This document shows positions 10,501-20,724 of a stretch of 64,000 bases of DNA, one piece after another (the stretch's first letter is position 1; every line of letters begins with the position of its first letter). The notes beneath the pieces were generated by a model, which worked only from the letters and a program-made list of their open reading frames with translations, searched no databases and was not told where the DNA came from. Source of the DNA: Echria macrotheca (Eukaryota; Ascomycota; Sordariomycetes; Sordariales; Schizotheciaceae); assembly GCA_030411725.1 (NCBI GenBank), contig MU839830.1:1550001-1614000 (forward strand), read 5' to 3'. Position numbers and translations under genes: made by a program.

Positions 10501-10588
10501 GATCAAGACGTTTCACCCGCGTACTGCCGGTATGCATGCCTACAAGAGAGCCGTTATGGACGCAATGCGCCAAGTAGGCCAATTGTAA
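7545..10588 (+). CDS. secreted GH71 alpha-1,3-glucanase / Cys-module / SGNH-hydrolase fusion, with apparent frameshift
   Basis: A protein of about 1,015 aa if one frameshift is allowed for. A signal peptide (MMNLFSALLGVLLAASGVQS) precedes a GH71 mutanase domain (AVFAHFMVGNTPEFT, FKLLFSFDYAGNGPW, TFEGPERANDW, IIPDW-like FIPDWSSLGAG, MMPVSPWFYTNLPGY, IISWNDYGESHYI). Then comes a beta-rich linker and four Cys-rich units of the CBM24-like form GLCxFxCxxGYCP (8941-9414). The C-terminus is an SGNH/GDSL-type hydrolase (HFGDSFASGMG, TIGGNDLGF, and a C-terminal HPRTAGMHAY). The frame of 7545-7739 and that of the rest differ by one base near 7735-7742: ending in DWPA and resuming YAALNLAFQAAQNVGFK. No intron fits there. 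The substrate of the GH71 part is expected to be alpha-1,3-glucan in fungal walls; the SGNH part could be an esterase. The remaining 2.8 kb is uninterrupted, so the shift is recent or an assembly error. Confidence 0.8.
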
Positions 10589-10776
10589 ATTTGGAGGAAA
10601 GAATATGTCGAGGGCAAGGGATCCGTGTGACAAGTAAATCATGTGATGAGGATACTTTAGAGCATTGGTATAGAAGTATAGTAATAGTTAGAGGGGTGCC
10701 CTCTCCTCTGATACAAAAGAGGTACTCTCTGGGCCTGGTGGCTCGTGATATCGTAAGACAGGCATACTTGTAGCAT

Positions 10777-10866
10777 CCGTACCCCAGCGAATTTCAGCGT
10801 TGATTTTTCTAAATATAAACACCAAGCGTTCATTGAAAGACCTGGGTTCGACTCCTAGCCCGTCCA
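10777..10866 (+). repeat. tRNA-like element, 5'-truncated copy
   Basis: This matches the 3' two thirds of the copy at 11145-11276: the TTTCAGCGTTGATTTT stretch, then GCGTTCATTGAAAGACCTGGG, a B-box-like GGTTCGACTCC and an acceptor-like CCCGTCC. The T-stem has a mismatch, and there is no A box. Confidence 0.5.
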
Positions 10867-10951
10867 AACTCTTCTTTTAACTCATTCGCAGCATTAGGTA
10901 ACGGGGTAGATAGTCTTAATCGACAGTACCCTGTTCAATGAAAGCTCCAAA

Positions 10952-11060
10952 GGGCGGGTAGCGTAGTGGTCAGCGCGTTCCTAAGCGTTTCAGCGTTTGT
11001 TTTCTTCATTACTTTCTCAGCGTTTAGCGAAAATCCTGGGTTCGAATCCCAGCCCGCCCA
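10952..11060 (+). repeat. tRNA-like Pol III element
   Basis: GGGCGGG at the 5' end pairs perfectly with CCCGCCC at the 3' end (7-bp acceptor stem), followed by a discriminator A. A D-arm/A-box-like TAGCGTAGTGGTCAGCGC and a perfect T-arm (CTGGG-TTCGAAT-CCCAG) with a B box are present, and TTTTTT follows at 11070. I cannot find a proper anticodon stem-loop in the middle, so it is either a tRNA with an unusual intron or a tRNA-derived element. Confidence 0.6.
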
Positions 11061-11144
11061 GACATTTACTTTTTTACTTCCTCGGCCCAGGAGGGTCGGG
11101 GTAGATAAGCTCGAAACACATCACACTATACAGTGCAGTGAGAA

Positions 11145-11276
11145 GGGCGGGTAGCGTAGTGGTTCAGCGCATTCCCTGAGCGTGTTCATCCCCAAGCGGA
11201 TTTCAGCGTTGATTTTCTCCTCTTTCCTATAAATAGCGTTCATTGAAAGACCTGGGTTCGAATCCCAGCCCGCCCA
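11145..11276 (+). repeat. tRNA-like Pol III element
   Basis: It has the same termini as the copy at 10952 (GGGCGGG/CCCGCCC), an A box TAGCGTAGTGGTTCAGCGC and the same T-arm, with a longer central insert (132 nt in total). A run of eight T follows at 11285, a good Pol III terminator. No convincing anticodon arm was found. Confidence 0.6.
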
Positions 11277-12018
11277 TACGCCCCTTTTTTTTGTGTGACT
11301 TTTTTACCTACCGAGGTAGGTACCTAGGGATATGAAATTGCTCGGACACTGCGGACAGGCATCCGATAAGAGCAAGTGCGAAGCGGTCTGCTTCTCTGTT
11401 TTTCGAGGAATGTCCTATCAAAGTTCTTCAGCGGCGATTTCACCTGGGTTCAACCCTCTCACGACATAACTGCTACCTACCTTATATAACTCAGAGATAG
11501 GGAAGGCAAGTTGGCCGACGTAGTTTGAGTCTTGATTTCTCAACACGTTCATTTTTATTTTTATTTTTCATTTTTGGCAAAGCTTCATAGCTTCGTCTCC
11601 TGATCACTCTCAGGTCAGGAGTGATTGAGCAAAGTGCCTAGGTACCTAGGTAGAGTTAACTATCCGTACCCACTCTGTATTCCGCCGCACTTACGTGTGT
11701 TATCGCTTGTTTGAAATTGAGTGGTAAATTTCACCTGAAAGTAATGTCTCGGATGTCATGCGCCACCTTGTGGCGTACGTACGCACTCCCAGCCTCTGGA
11801 GGTAATGCCCAACCACACAAATTTCCCGGGGATTGCCAGGGGTTGGTGACAGTGCACCAGCCACCCCAACCACCAACGTCAGCTCATCAATTGAACTCCA
11901 GACCTTTCTTCAAAATCCCATAAAGAGCTCCACACAAGACGTTACATCGCTTTCCCGGCAGCACCTCCACACCGTCTACGCACCTTGAAGTCCCCAAGAA
12001 GCAAAACCAAAACCCAAC

Positions 12019-13030
12019 ATGGTCGCACAGTCCCGCCTCTTCGCCGCCGCCCTGGCGGCAACAACCTCAACCATCACGACGACCCAGCCACCAAAACCCT
12101 GCGACTACTCCACCCCGAACCGCTGCATCAACCCACAATCCACCGCCGCCGCACCAGTCCCCTTCGCACCGCTCCTCCACACCCCGCCCAAATTCGTCTA
12201 CGCCGTCGACGCCCTCTCCGAAGCCGACAAAGCCGCCCTCCTCAAGCGAAGTCCCTGGGCGATTCCGTCAACCTACCTCGGCCCGGTCCTCCAGGCGGCC
12301 TTCTGGCTCGAGTACGACCAGAACGCGCTCAACGATTCCAGGGCACAGTCGCGGAATTACTACACCTTTGCGCTGGAGACGAGCGCTAGCAATGACATTG
12401 GTGGAGGCTGCGAAAGCCTGCTGGGCGAGACGTGTCTCGCGAATCTGAAGCTGCTGATCGCGAGCAAGACGTACGGCGCGCCCGACGGGATCGATGGCGG
12501 GCTGGGCACGGCTATCGGCGAGTTGTACGCCGCCGGGGCGCCGCCTGCCGAGTTGGGGTGTCCGGCGGATATCTTTGGGACGAGGTGGGATGCGCCGAAT
12601 CAGGATATGCCGATTTTGTTGGGACGTGAGTATTTATTTGCCTTACCTTCCGTATCGATCGGGTTATGGGTGTGGGGTAGGGAGGACATGCATGGCTAAT
12701 GGGACGTGAGATACAGAATTCGAACCCTTTGCGCGGTACTCGAACGAGTTCGTTAGGGAGGCGCTTCCACCCGGCAATGCGAGCTTCACGCATGGCATTC
12801 CGCAGCTGCGGTTCCGGAGCTTGGCGGAGCAGAGCAAGCGGGGCGTGGTGGGCGTCACGGTGGGCTGGCCTACTGTTGCGTATGGGGAGGAGCCGAACTA
12901 TCTGGTGTCGGAGGTGACCGTCGACACAGTTTGCCTCCGACTTGGGAGTTCCGGAAGTGATGGCGTTGAGGCTGCGAGGAGCTCTGGTGGTGAGGACGGG
13001 GTACGTAGCAGACACCATGGTGATTTGTGA
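12019..13030 (+). CDS. putative secreted protein, unknown family
   Basis: A 306-aa protein, join(12019..12625,12717..13030). The intron has a GTGAGT donor, a GCTAAT branch and an ACAG acceptor, and joining it gives LLGQFEPFARYSNEF in frame. The N-terminus (MVAQSRLFAAALAATTST) looks like a weak signal peptide, followed by a Thr/Pro-rich segment with CDYSTPNRC, then FVYAVDALSEADKAALLKR. Four or more Cys (for example CESLLGETC, CPADIF) suggest an extracellular fold. I do not recognise a domain. The downstream half (GIPQLRFRSLAEQSKRGVVG and WPTVAYGEEPNY) is collinear with the same open frame, which supports the model. It is flanked by the tRNA-like cluster and the permease and shows no functional context. 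Confidence 0.65.
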
Positions 13031-13354
13031 CGCTGAGCACCTATCGAGGTGGACGCGTATTGTATGCCCCGGCCTGTGACTACGGAACTGATTGGTCCGT
13101 CGCATAGAGTTTTTGTTTTTGTCTTTACGATACCCATGCATGTATAGAATCAGGTTGCAACACGAAGAAAATAGACTTACATTATGGATACTCCTAACCG
13201 AGTATTATACATGTGTAAAATGTATGGTCCTGTCAGGTATCCAAGACGCCTCGCTCCATATACTCTTCAAGATCTCGTATGCCACAGAGCTCTTGCTCGG
13301 CCACATCTAGTCTAGATATCCTCCACGCATTATATGCAAACATGCATCCAAACG
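13031..13354. other. intergenic, nothing seen
   Basis: A convergent 3' flank between the secreted protein and the permease; nothing is recognised. Confidence 0.5.
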
Positions 13355-15042
13355 CTAAGCAATCCAAAACCATATCCTCTGCACCCAGTTCTTCGCCACT
13401 GGCTTCTCATCCGCCGCCGCCAAATCATCCATCTCCTTCTTACCCGTGATCACATCTATCTCCGCCGCCGGCCGCGCCCATGGGGTTCGGAACCAGACCT
13501 TGTGCCCAAAGTACAAAATCAGAAAGGCCGGCAGCGTGATATAAGCCGCCAGGAAATCCTTGTACTTGAACGGCGCAAACGTCTGGAACCCGTTCGTCAG
13601 GGTGAGGATGACCATCAGCCCGAGGACAAACCACGTCGCGTACGGCTGCAGCGGCGTCACGAACGGCCGCGTATCCATGAGCCCCTGGACTTGGAGCGCC
13701 TTGCGGAAGCGCAGGTACGTGATCATCACCACGATCCAGGCTATGTACCCCGAGATGGTGGACAGGTTCATCAACCACAGGAACGCCTGGGCGCCGCCTT
13801 CGGACACGTTCAGAAACGCGAGACAGGCGACGCCCCATGTCGCGAGGACGGCCGGCCACGGCACGCCGCGCCGGTTGGTCTTCATGAAGATGCGGGGGGC
13901 CTGGTTGTTGGCCGCCATCGAGTAGAGCACGCGCGAGCCGGAATACAGAAACGCGTTGCCGGCGGACCAGGCTGAGGTTAGGATGGCGGCGTTGATGGCA
14001 TGATTCAAACCGCCGATGCCGGCGCGCTGGATACCGATGACCCAGGGCGACGCGTTGGCGTTGGATTCGGGCGAGAGCAATCGGGGGTCGTCCGACGGCA
14101 CGATGCAGCCGATGATCAGGCTGCTGACACCGTAAAATACGGCAAGTCGCGTCAGGAACCGTCGGGCCGCCTTGGGGATGTTTCGACGTGGCGCTACCGT
14201 CTCACCGGCTGCCAGCCCGATCAGCTCGGGTGACGTGACGAAGCTGAAACCCGCACGGGCGAGCGCCGTCCAGAACGACAGGAACCGCCCCGATGAGCCC
14301 GTGGTCAAGTACTCGTTGAACGCGCCGGGCTCTTCCCAGTACCAGAACCCGAGCCGCTGGTGGTTCGGCCCGCCGCCGAGCATCAGGACGATGCCGAGGA
14401 TGATCAGGCCCATGATGGTGATCAGCTTGATGGACGCGAACCAGAACTCGGCCTCTCCAAACACCGAGACGGCGATGATGTTGAGCGCCAGGATGACGAC
14501 CAGGATCATGGTGATCCACACGGCGTCGTGCACGGGGGCGTCCCAGTAGTCCAGCAGGATGGCGCCGGCCGCGGCCTCGGCGGCGACGAGGATGGCGTAG
14601 ACGTACCAGTAGTTCCACCCGGCGGCGAAGGACAGGCTCGGGTCGACGTAGCGGTTGGTGAAGTACGGCAGCGTGATGCCGCGCATCGGCAGGTAGACCG
14701 TCATCTCGGCGATGTCGTTCATGATGACCCAGACCACGAACATCATGACCATGTACGCCATCCACAGCGGTGCGGGCCCGACTAGGTGCAGGATCGCGCC
14801 GGACCCGACGAACAAGCCGGTTCCGATTCTATATTTGTCAGATCTGATGCTTGCATCCGAGAGCAAAAAAATACTTACGCTCCGCCCAGCGCCAGAAACT
14901 GGATATGTCGGCTCTTCAGCCCGCGCTGCAGCTGCGAGTCGCGGTCGAGCGAGATGCCGCCGTCGATGATGTGGCCGCCATGCCCCTCATCTCTCTCCTT
15001 GTCGGGCGTCGTGCCGCCCTCTTCCCTGACGTCGTCCTTCAT
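13355..15042 (-). CDS. amino-acid permease (APC superfamily, fungal YAT type)
   Basis: A 545-aa transporter, complement(join(13355..14828,14879..15042)). The 50-nt intron (GTAAGT donor, CTGAC branch, TAG acceptor) splits the hallmark first-helix motif, which reads LALGGAIGTGLFVGSG after splicing. About twelve hydrophobic segments follow, with the family landmarks GWNYWYVYAI, FWYWEEPGAF, GFSFVTSPELIGLAAGE, PRRNIPKA and SRVLYSMA. The hydrophilic N-terminus (about 50 aa) and a C-terminus ending in IWFWIA are normal. The role is proton-coupled uptake of amino acids at the plasma membrane; substrate preference cannot be read from the sequence. The start is supported by the absence of an alternative upstream exon. 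Confidence 0.92.
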
Positions 15043-16539
15043 TTGAGGTCTGTCGTCTAGTTGAAGTTGTGTGTTTTGATGAGGGAGGAATCACCTGATA
15101 GCGAACCACGCGCGGGGGAAATGGGGATATAAGAGTAGGTAACTTATGCAGAGGAATGGATTGAAACCTTATCTGACCCACCTCTGCAGAATGTCTCTCT
15201 CTTTTTGACTTGTGATCCTTCAATGAGGAGTAGGTATATCCAAATGCCGAATAAGAGCCGCGTGTGTTGGGGAGTGTGGTATAAACTGAAGAGGGGAATA
15301 AGCAGGTTTTAAGCCCATTACATCATTGGACATTGGACCCCTGGGACAGGAAGGTGATTGAGAGCAACAGTATTCCGTACAGGTGACATGCGGTGTTTTC
15401 CGGTGGGCCAAGAATGTCTTGGGTGGGTTTTTGCAGTTGTCCTATAGGACAAGAGACCGCTGTAATCAGGCGCCCCAACGGCACCTTCCCGATCGGCAGG
15501 CTTGGTCGCCAGTTATGGTGTGACCCCGGCGTGGTCGGTGTCTGCATCAGGCACCGCCCGATTGGTCACTCCACATGTCGAGTTTCGATGGCACATGGAA
15601 ACTTCTGAGAAGCAGCGGTGTATACAGTGGTCCTGGTGTGCTTCGAGCTATGTTATCCTGATGGATTATTAGATGGCGAATTGTTTCAGCCATGACACAG
15701 CGGCAAAGACCCGTATTTACGGAATGCAAGGCCTGCATAGCGCTAAGGCGACCGGTAGTTTCACTACTTCAGCAGCGATCCAAGGGCATTTTCGTAAACC
15801 CTATTAGCGTTCATCTGCCGCCCGACGGCGGCAAGAACCGCCTTGAAGATTTTGGACATGGGAGAAACCGTGCGATTGCAGCTGCAAAGGTGCAAGCGTG
15901 CGACAAGGTAACGCAATATAAAATGACATTCGGATGTCATTGTTGGATCCAGGGACTTGGCACAATGGGCGTAAAACTGCTTTTGCCTTTTTATTGGCTA
16001 ACTCTGTGGAAAGGGCTTCCTTATATACGTCTTCCTGACTACCACATGCCAGACCCTTGCTACCGAAGTCGGTACGTAATCGAGGTCGGAAAATAGTCGG
16101 AACATACGTCTCTCGCATAGGGCCTACAGTGGCCATCTGCAACCCTCAGCGCGGCCTGCGCGCTGTTGCGCTGTTTATAGTGGTCGGTTCCGCACGTGAC
16201 CGGTCGGAAAGTCCGACACGTCCGGCAGGTCCGCCGGCTTGGCATCCGGCGCCACGCCAAGGCCCCGGCCGGAAACACGGACCAAGTCCCGGGTGGTCCC
16301 ACTACTGCCGACATTCTCGTCGCCCGTCCTCATTTGGAGTCAAGAAAGGAGCAAATCGATAAAACGTCGGTGCTAAGGACATCCCCTGTGAGATAAAAAC
16401 AATAAATTCCGCATGCTTTCCTGCCTCCTCTAACCTGACAATCCATTCGTACTCACTCAACATTCAAGCCAAAACACACACTTAAAACCGGCCCAGGATG
16501 GGCTACTTGATTGCTTTCCGGAAAAGGGCTACTTGGCCG
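15043..16539. other. intergenic, contains one flanking repeat copy
   Basis: It holds the permease promoter and the repeat copy at 16221-16310. The 134-aa open frame at 15692-16096 has no family features, and I treat it as chance. Confidence 0.45.
16221..16310 (+). repeat. diverged direct repeat, left copy
   Basis: It shares CCGGCTTGGCATCC, CGGACCAAG and a following GGTCCCACT-like end, in the same order and orientation, with 20318-20420. The two copies bracket the HET-WD40 gene. Confidence 0.45.
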
Positions 16540-19500
16540 CTATTCGGAAAAGGAAAATGGCAAAAAGGTTACCTCCCCTGATCTATGGCCCAACACCACT
16601 GTATCGTCGTACACCGCACTGGCTATTGTCCGGTACTCCCAAGGCAGCTGGAGGACTTTCTTCCCATTCCGGATAATCCAACCTATAGTTGTTTTGTACA
16701 CGATATAGCGTGTTTGATTTTCCTCCGAGTCTGAAGAGTCGGAAGCGGGAGTTAGGAAGACGCGGCCGATGTCCGTCCTGATAACGTTCGAATCTTTGGA
16801 GGGAAATGATAGCGTGCGAATGGGAGAATGGTCGTCTCGACTTGGCTTTAGTAGCCGTTGAGGAGTGCCCGTCGCTATATCCCAGAATACAATATTGTAG
16901 GCCAAGGCCGAGGCGAGGGTCTTGTCGTCCGGCGAAAAGGCCAAGGCCTGGATGTTTTGCCTAAACTCCGGGCGCTCCATCCACCATTTCGCCAAACTGG
17001 CGCCATTTTCCGTATCCCAGAGCCGGATCGTCCTGTCCGTTGATGCCGATGCAACAATCTTGCCGTTCTGAGAAAAGGTGACGGCGTCGACGGGCTTGCT
17101 GTGGCCCGCGAGCGTCAATCGACGAGATCCGGCCGCTGTATCCCAGAGCCAGACGCACGAGTCCCCGGAAGCCGAAGCTAGCACCTTAGCATCTGGTGAG
17201 AACGCCAGGTCGTTGATGTGGGAGGGAGCTTCAAGGTCTAGTGGGCCGGTTTTCAGTTTCAGATGCAAAAGCCGAATTGAACCATTGACCTCGCCAGACG
17301 CGAACATGTCAGCGTTCGGCGAGAAAGCCATCGTGTAGAGGTCGCTGCCGTTACTACCAACGGCGCGCTGGTAGGTGCCCGTGGACACGTCCCAGAATCG
17401 GATCATCCGCAACGTAGATGTTGCGACCATCTTGCCATTTGGCGAGAACAATAGTCTGTTAACCGCTGTGTTTCCATCAGAGGTTTCCATCTCATGATCG
17501 TCCAATCCGCATCCCAGGCCGGCGGTGGGTCGGATGAATGGTAGTCTCTGCTTCCAAAACATTTTCTTCACCATGTTCGAATTCGATACCCAGACAAGCG
17601 GGGATCCATAAGTCTGCATCGGCTCCAGCCAACGATTCCAATCCAGATCGATGAAATCCTGGGCGTCGTTCAAAAACGGTACAAGAGCATGTGATCTCTC
17701 CTTTGTATCACAAAATAGGTACTCTCGTCAGCGCGTAGAATCGGTAGCAGCATGAAGGATTGAACATACCCGAGAGGCAGAATGAAGTCGTTTGATCAAT
17801 TCCGATGCCTTTGATTTTTCTTCTATCAAAGCCAAAGCTTCGAGCCAGTGAAGAAAATGCTCTGCGAGAAAGGCATATACCCTCCCGTCGGAGTCATCAG
17901 AGCTCGCGCCACCCTGGAAACAGAGATGATCAACCCAGAATTCGCAGGAATATCCTATAGAAGCCAGCGGGCCTGAATGAAGAAGTTCTTGGTTTCGCCC
18001 AGCCTTCCCCACGAAATCGAGATCATTGTTTAGCCCAGCCCCGAAATCGAGATCGTACATATTCTGCCTGAGCAGCAAGGACATGGCATCAAGCGAGCGT
18101 CTGCCAATGTCCCAATGGGTCTGGGCGACTCCGTGGCCCCCTGGCTGAATTAGAAGGCGCCTGCCGATATAATCTTTCACGGACTGGTGAATGAACTCGA
18201 CGGCGTCTTGCTCTGTGACCCGAAGGAAGCAACATTCACCGACGGCGGACTTGATGTCTGTATCGGGTGGTAAGTCGGCTACCACCGGGAGTTCGAGCAG
18301 GTAAAGTGGTCCGTATGCTAGGAAAACAACCGAAAGTATTCTGTTGCAATGTTTGAGATCCAGCGTCCGTCTCTGCTCAATATCGGTCATCATATGGTCG
18401 TACAAGATGCAGAGATCATTCCCGAGAACTCTCCCCATCTCTTCAAACCTCACGTCTGCATCAAAGCGCAGTCCCGCCTGCTGCAGTATCAAGGCTGCGT
18501 CCCGCAGTCGAATAGCCTCACTCAACTTTGTCCCGATTTCCGGCTGAGAGTCAACTGCTCCAAGGTCCGTCAGGGGTTCATACTTTTGTTCGGTGGTGCA
18601 CTTATCCCAGAAGCTATTCCACCCCCAGACTAGGAGAAAGTCGTTCGTATTTGGGGGCAACATATCTTCCTGGGCTCGTCCATCGTTTGCTAACAAAGCA
18701 TTCATGGAAAGTGTGACCGAGGCGATGATTACAACGAAATGGTCGTGATGTGGTCTGATGATGCAAGGGGTTTTTGCCCCTTGCAGAAGGCAGATAATGT
18801 CGTCTTTTTTGACCTCGGATACCGATGGCTGTGGCAACCACTTTTCCGGAAGAAGAAAACTCCCCCGCTTGATGTGCAGGTGTTGATCCTTCAAATGCGA
18901 AATCCTCCCCAGAACGTGACCAACGCCTTTTATGACCGCAGCCTCTATACCAGACCGGGTATAGACAGTAGCTTGCTTGCCCATCAGAAATTGGATAAGC
19001 TGCGCCAGGAGCTTCTCCCATGAGATGCTATAGCTTGGCGACAGGCCGGCGTCTTCAATGTCGTCGGGATCATCTGTGCTCATACCCAGCAGGGCAAAGA
19101 TCTTGTCGTGGCGCTCGGTGGCTTCGTGGTTATGATACATGCCGACCAGTTCTGCGAGAGGACGGATGCCCAAAGAGACTCGCCCTGGAGCGACGATTCT
19201 GTACCTCGGCCGGAATATCGACTGCTTCATCAGGTAGACCATTTGATGGATCAAATTGCGTTGGCCCAGGCAGGCTTCTATGCCCAGGCAGAACGCATAT
19301 CCATCGACTTCGGTTGAACCACACATGATGCGAATGTGTCTGGCTGCGGCCACTTCTTGAAGCACCTGTAATCATATTGTTAAAGACCTGCTCCGTGTAA
19401 CTGAAAGGTATCGCTTACCCAGATGCGTCGGAACCATGGTCGGTTAAGGAGGGCAACAACCGTCTCTCTACTCGGGCTGCTCCCAGAGGAAATGGCAGGC

Positions 19501-20111
19501 TCAATACCTGCAATACAGACTGCCTGAAGCGTATGGTGGTCATCCGTATCACCGACCTCCCCAAGCCACACCACGACTCTGCTAGCCTTGCAGTAGATCT
19601 CGGCCATAAGCCGCACTTGGTGTTCTCGCTCGGTGATGTCTTCCTGGTTGATGCAAATTGCATCTATCCACATCAGCCGTGGGGCGAAGGGATCGCGAAG
19701 TTGCAACAGGGCTGCGAAGAGGTTTTCTGTGACAGGGAGGCGACGCTCGCCGATGGAAATGCAGTACGGCTTATCAGAGCTTCCCCAGCAGTATGACAAG
19801 GCCTCATAAGGCGCCGCCTTTCTGTCGGTGCCGTGGAGGGGGTAATCGGATATCTCGCATCGAACGGGCGCGTCCGTCTCTGGGTGTGGGAGCAGATGAA
19901 GGAGGCGAATATGGCCTGGCTGCAACGCAAGGTACTTGTACTTATCGATCAACCCGTCTTCGTTGCTCAGGCAAAGTTGGTGCCGAGCAGTTGAGCTGAT
20001 GGATGGCCCGGCTGGGGCATCCGAAAGCGGATCATGGATGACCTGCGGTGGACCGGGGCCTGCACTTGGATAGGTAGCGGTAAGGCCGTCGTGTTGTGCA
20101 TCGGGGAGCAT
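16540..20111 (-). CDS. HET-domain / WD40 NLR-like protein lacking a NACHT P-loop
   Basis: A 1,149-aa protein, complement(join(16540..17700,17770..19365,19419..20111)). The introns are 53 nt (GTAAGC) and 69 nt (GTATGT), both in phase 0. The HET domain spans about residues 60-235 (YEALSYCWGSS, LPVTENLFAALLQLR, LMWIDAICINQED, RVVVWLGEVGD, NRPWFRRIWVLQEVAAARH). Residues from about 560 to 800 resemble the helical region that follows NACHT in fungal NLRs (RILSVVFLAYGPLYLLELPV, EFIHQSVKDYIGRRLL, LQTYGSPLVW-like text). The C-terminus has about five degenerate WD40 repeats (LLFSPNGKMVATS, LAFSPDAKVLASASGD, VTFSQNGKIVASASTDRTIRLWD). No GxxxxGKS/T occurs anywhere, so nucleotide binding by a canonical NACHT is not expected. 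HET domains trigger incompatibility cell death in fungi; the role here is inferred. Confidence 0.85.
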
Positions 20112-20724
20112 TGTATCGACGAAATTTTTGTTCTCGGTATCTGGGAATGGTTGGATCCGGCCAAAGTTAGACGCTGCGTTGTTTGCTGAGGTCGGAATCG
20201 AATTTCGACGGCAGTTAGGCAGACACAGTGACAGCAGCAGTCACTGGTCGAACAAGCGGGGAAGCATGGAAAGCTCACAGCCCAACCAGCTGCCAATAAA
20301 TCGCGAGAGTCCGTGCCGGTGCAGGTCGGCCCGCCAAGACCCCGGCTTGGCATCCACCACCCGGCTGTGGCTCGGGTCCGAAAAGAAACCCGGACCAAGG
20401 CCGGGGCGGCCCCACTCCGCCCTTTTTGCGGCGAGGCAGCGGACGATAAGGTCTCGCCGTCGTTAAACATAGACGTGGGGGGATGTTTTCCGGTTCCGAA
20501 CACCAAACCTGGAGGAATATCCGCTATTACATACCTACCTGATAAGGAGACTTGGAAATAAACTCCATGACTGTCACTCATGTTCTATAAGATGGCACAA
20601 GTTACTGCAAGCACATCTGCTATTCCGGCAAGAAAGCCAACTTTGCACCGCTCCCTCAACTCAAAAGACGAGCCAAAGAAAGAGATTGGAGAAATAGGAA
20701 ATGAGAATAAGAAAAAACACCCCT
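20112..20724. other. intergenic with right flanking repeat
   Basis: It carries the promoter of the HET-WD40 gene and the repeat copy at 20318-20420; no gene is seen. Confidence 0.45.
20318..20420 (+). repeat. diverged direct repeat, right copy
   Basis: The partner of 16221-16310, with GCAGGTC, CCGGCTTGGCATCC, CCCGGACCAAG and GGCCCCACT. It also contains a short inverted pair, GGTCCG/CGGACC, around an A-rich loop. Confidence 0.45.

Larger units (their letters stand above)
10589..12018. other. intergenic with tRNA-like elements
   Basis: It contains three related tRNA-like elements (listed separately) and TACCTAGGTA-type words at about 11305-11335 and 11635-11655. I see no protein gene. Confidence 0.5.

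Noticed and set aside
9341..10642. A 433-aa open frame on the minus strand, and several plus-strand frames over 8.6-9.6 kb
   Set aside because: They are antisense or off-frame shadows of the GH71/SGNH gene, which has clear domain motifs throughout.
10952..11276. Standard tRNA genes
   Set aside because: The acceptor and T arms fit, but I could not find a paired anticodon stem with a T at position 33 in either copy, so no isotype is assigned.
15692..16096. A 134-aa plus-strand frame in the permease upstream region
   Set aside because: No recognisable domain and no splice partners.
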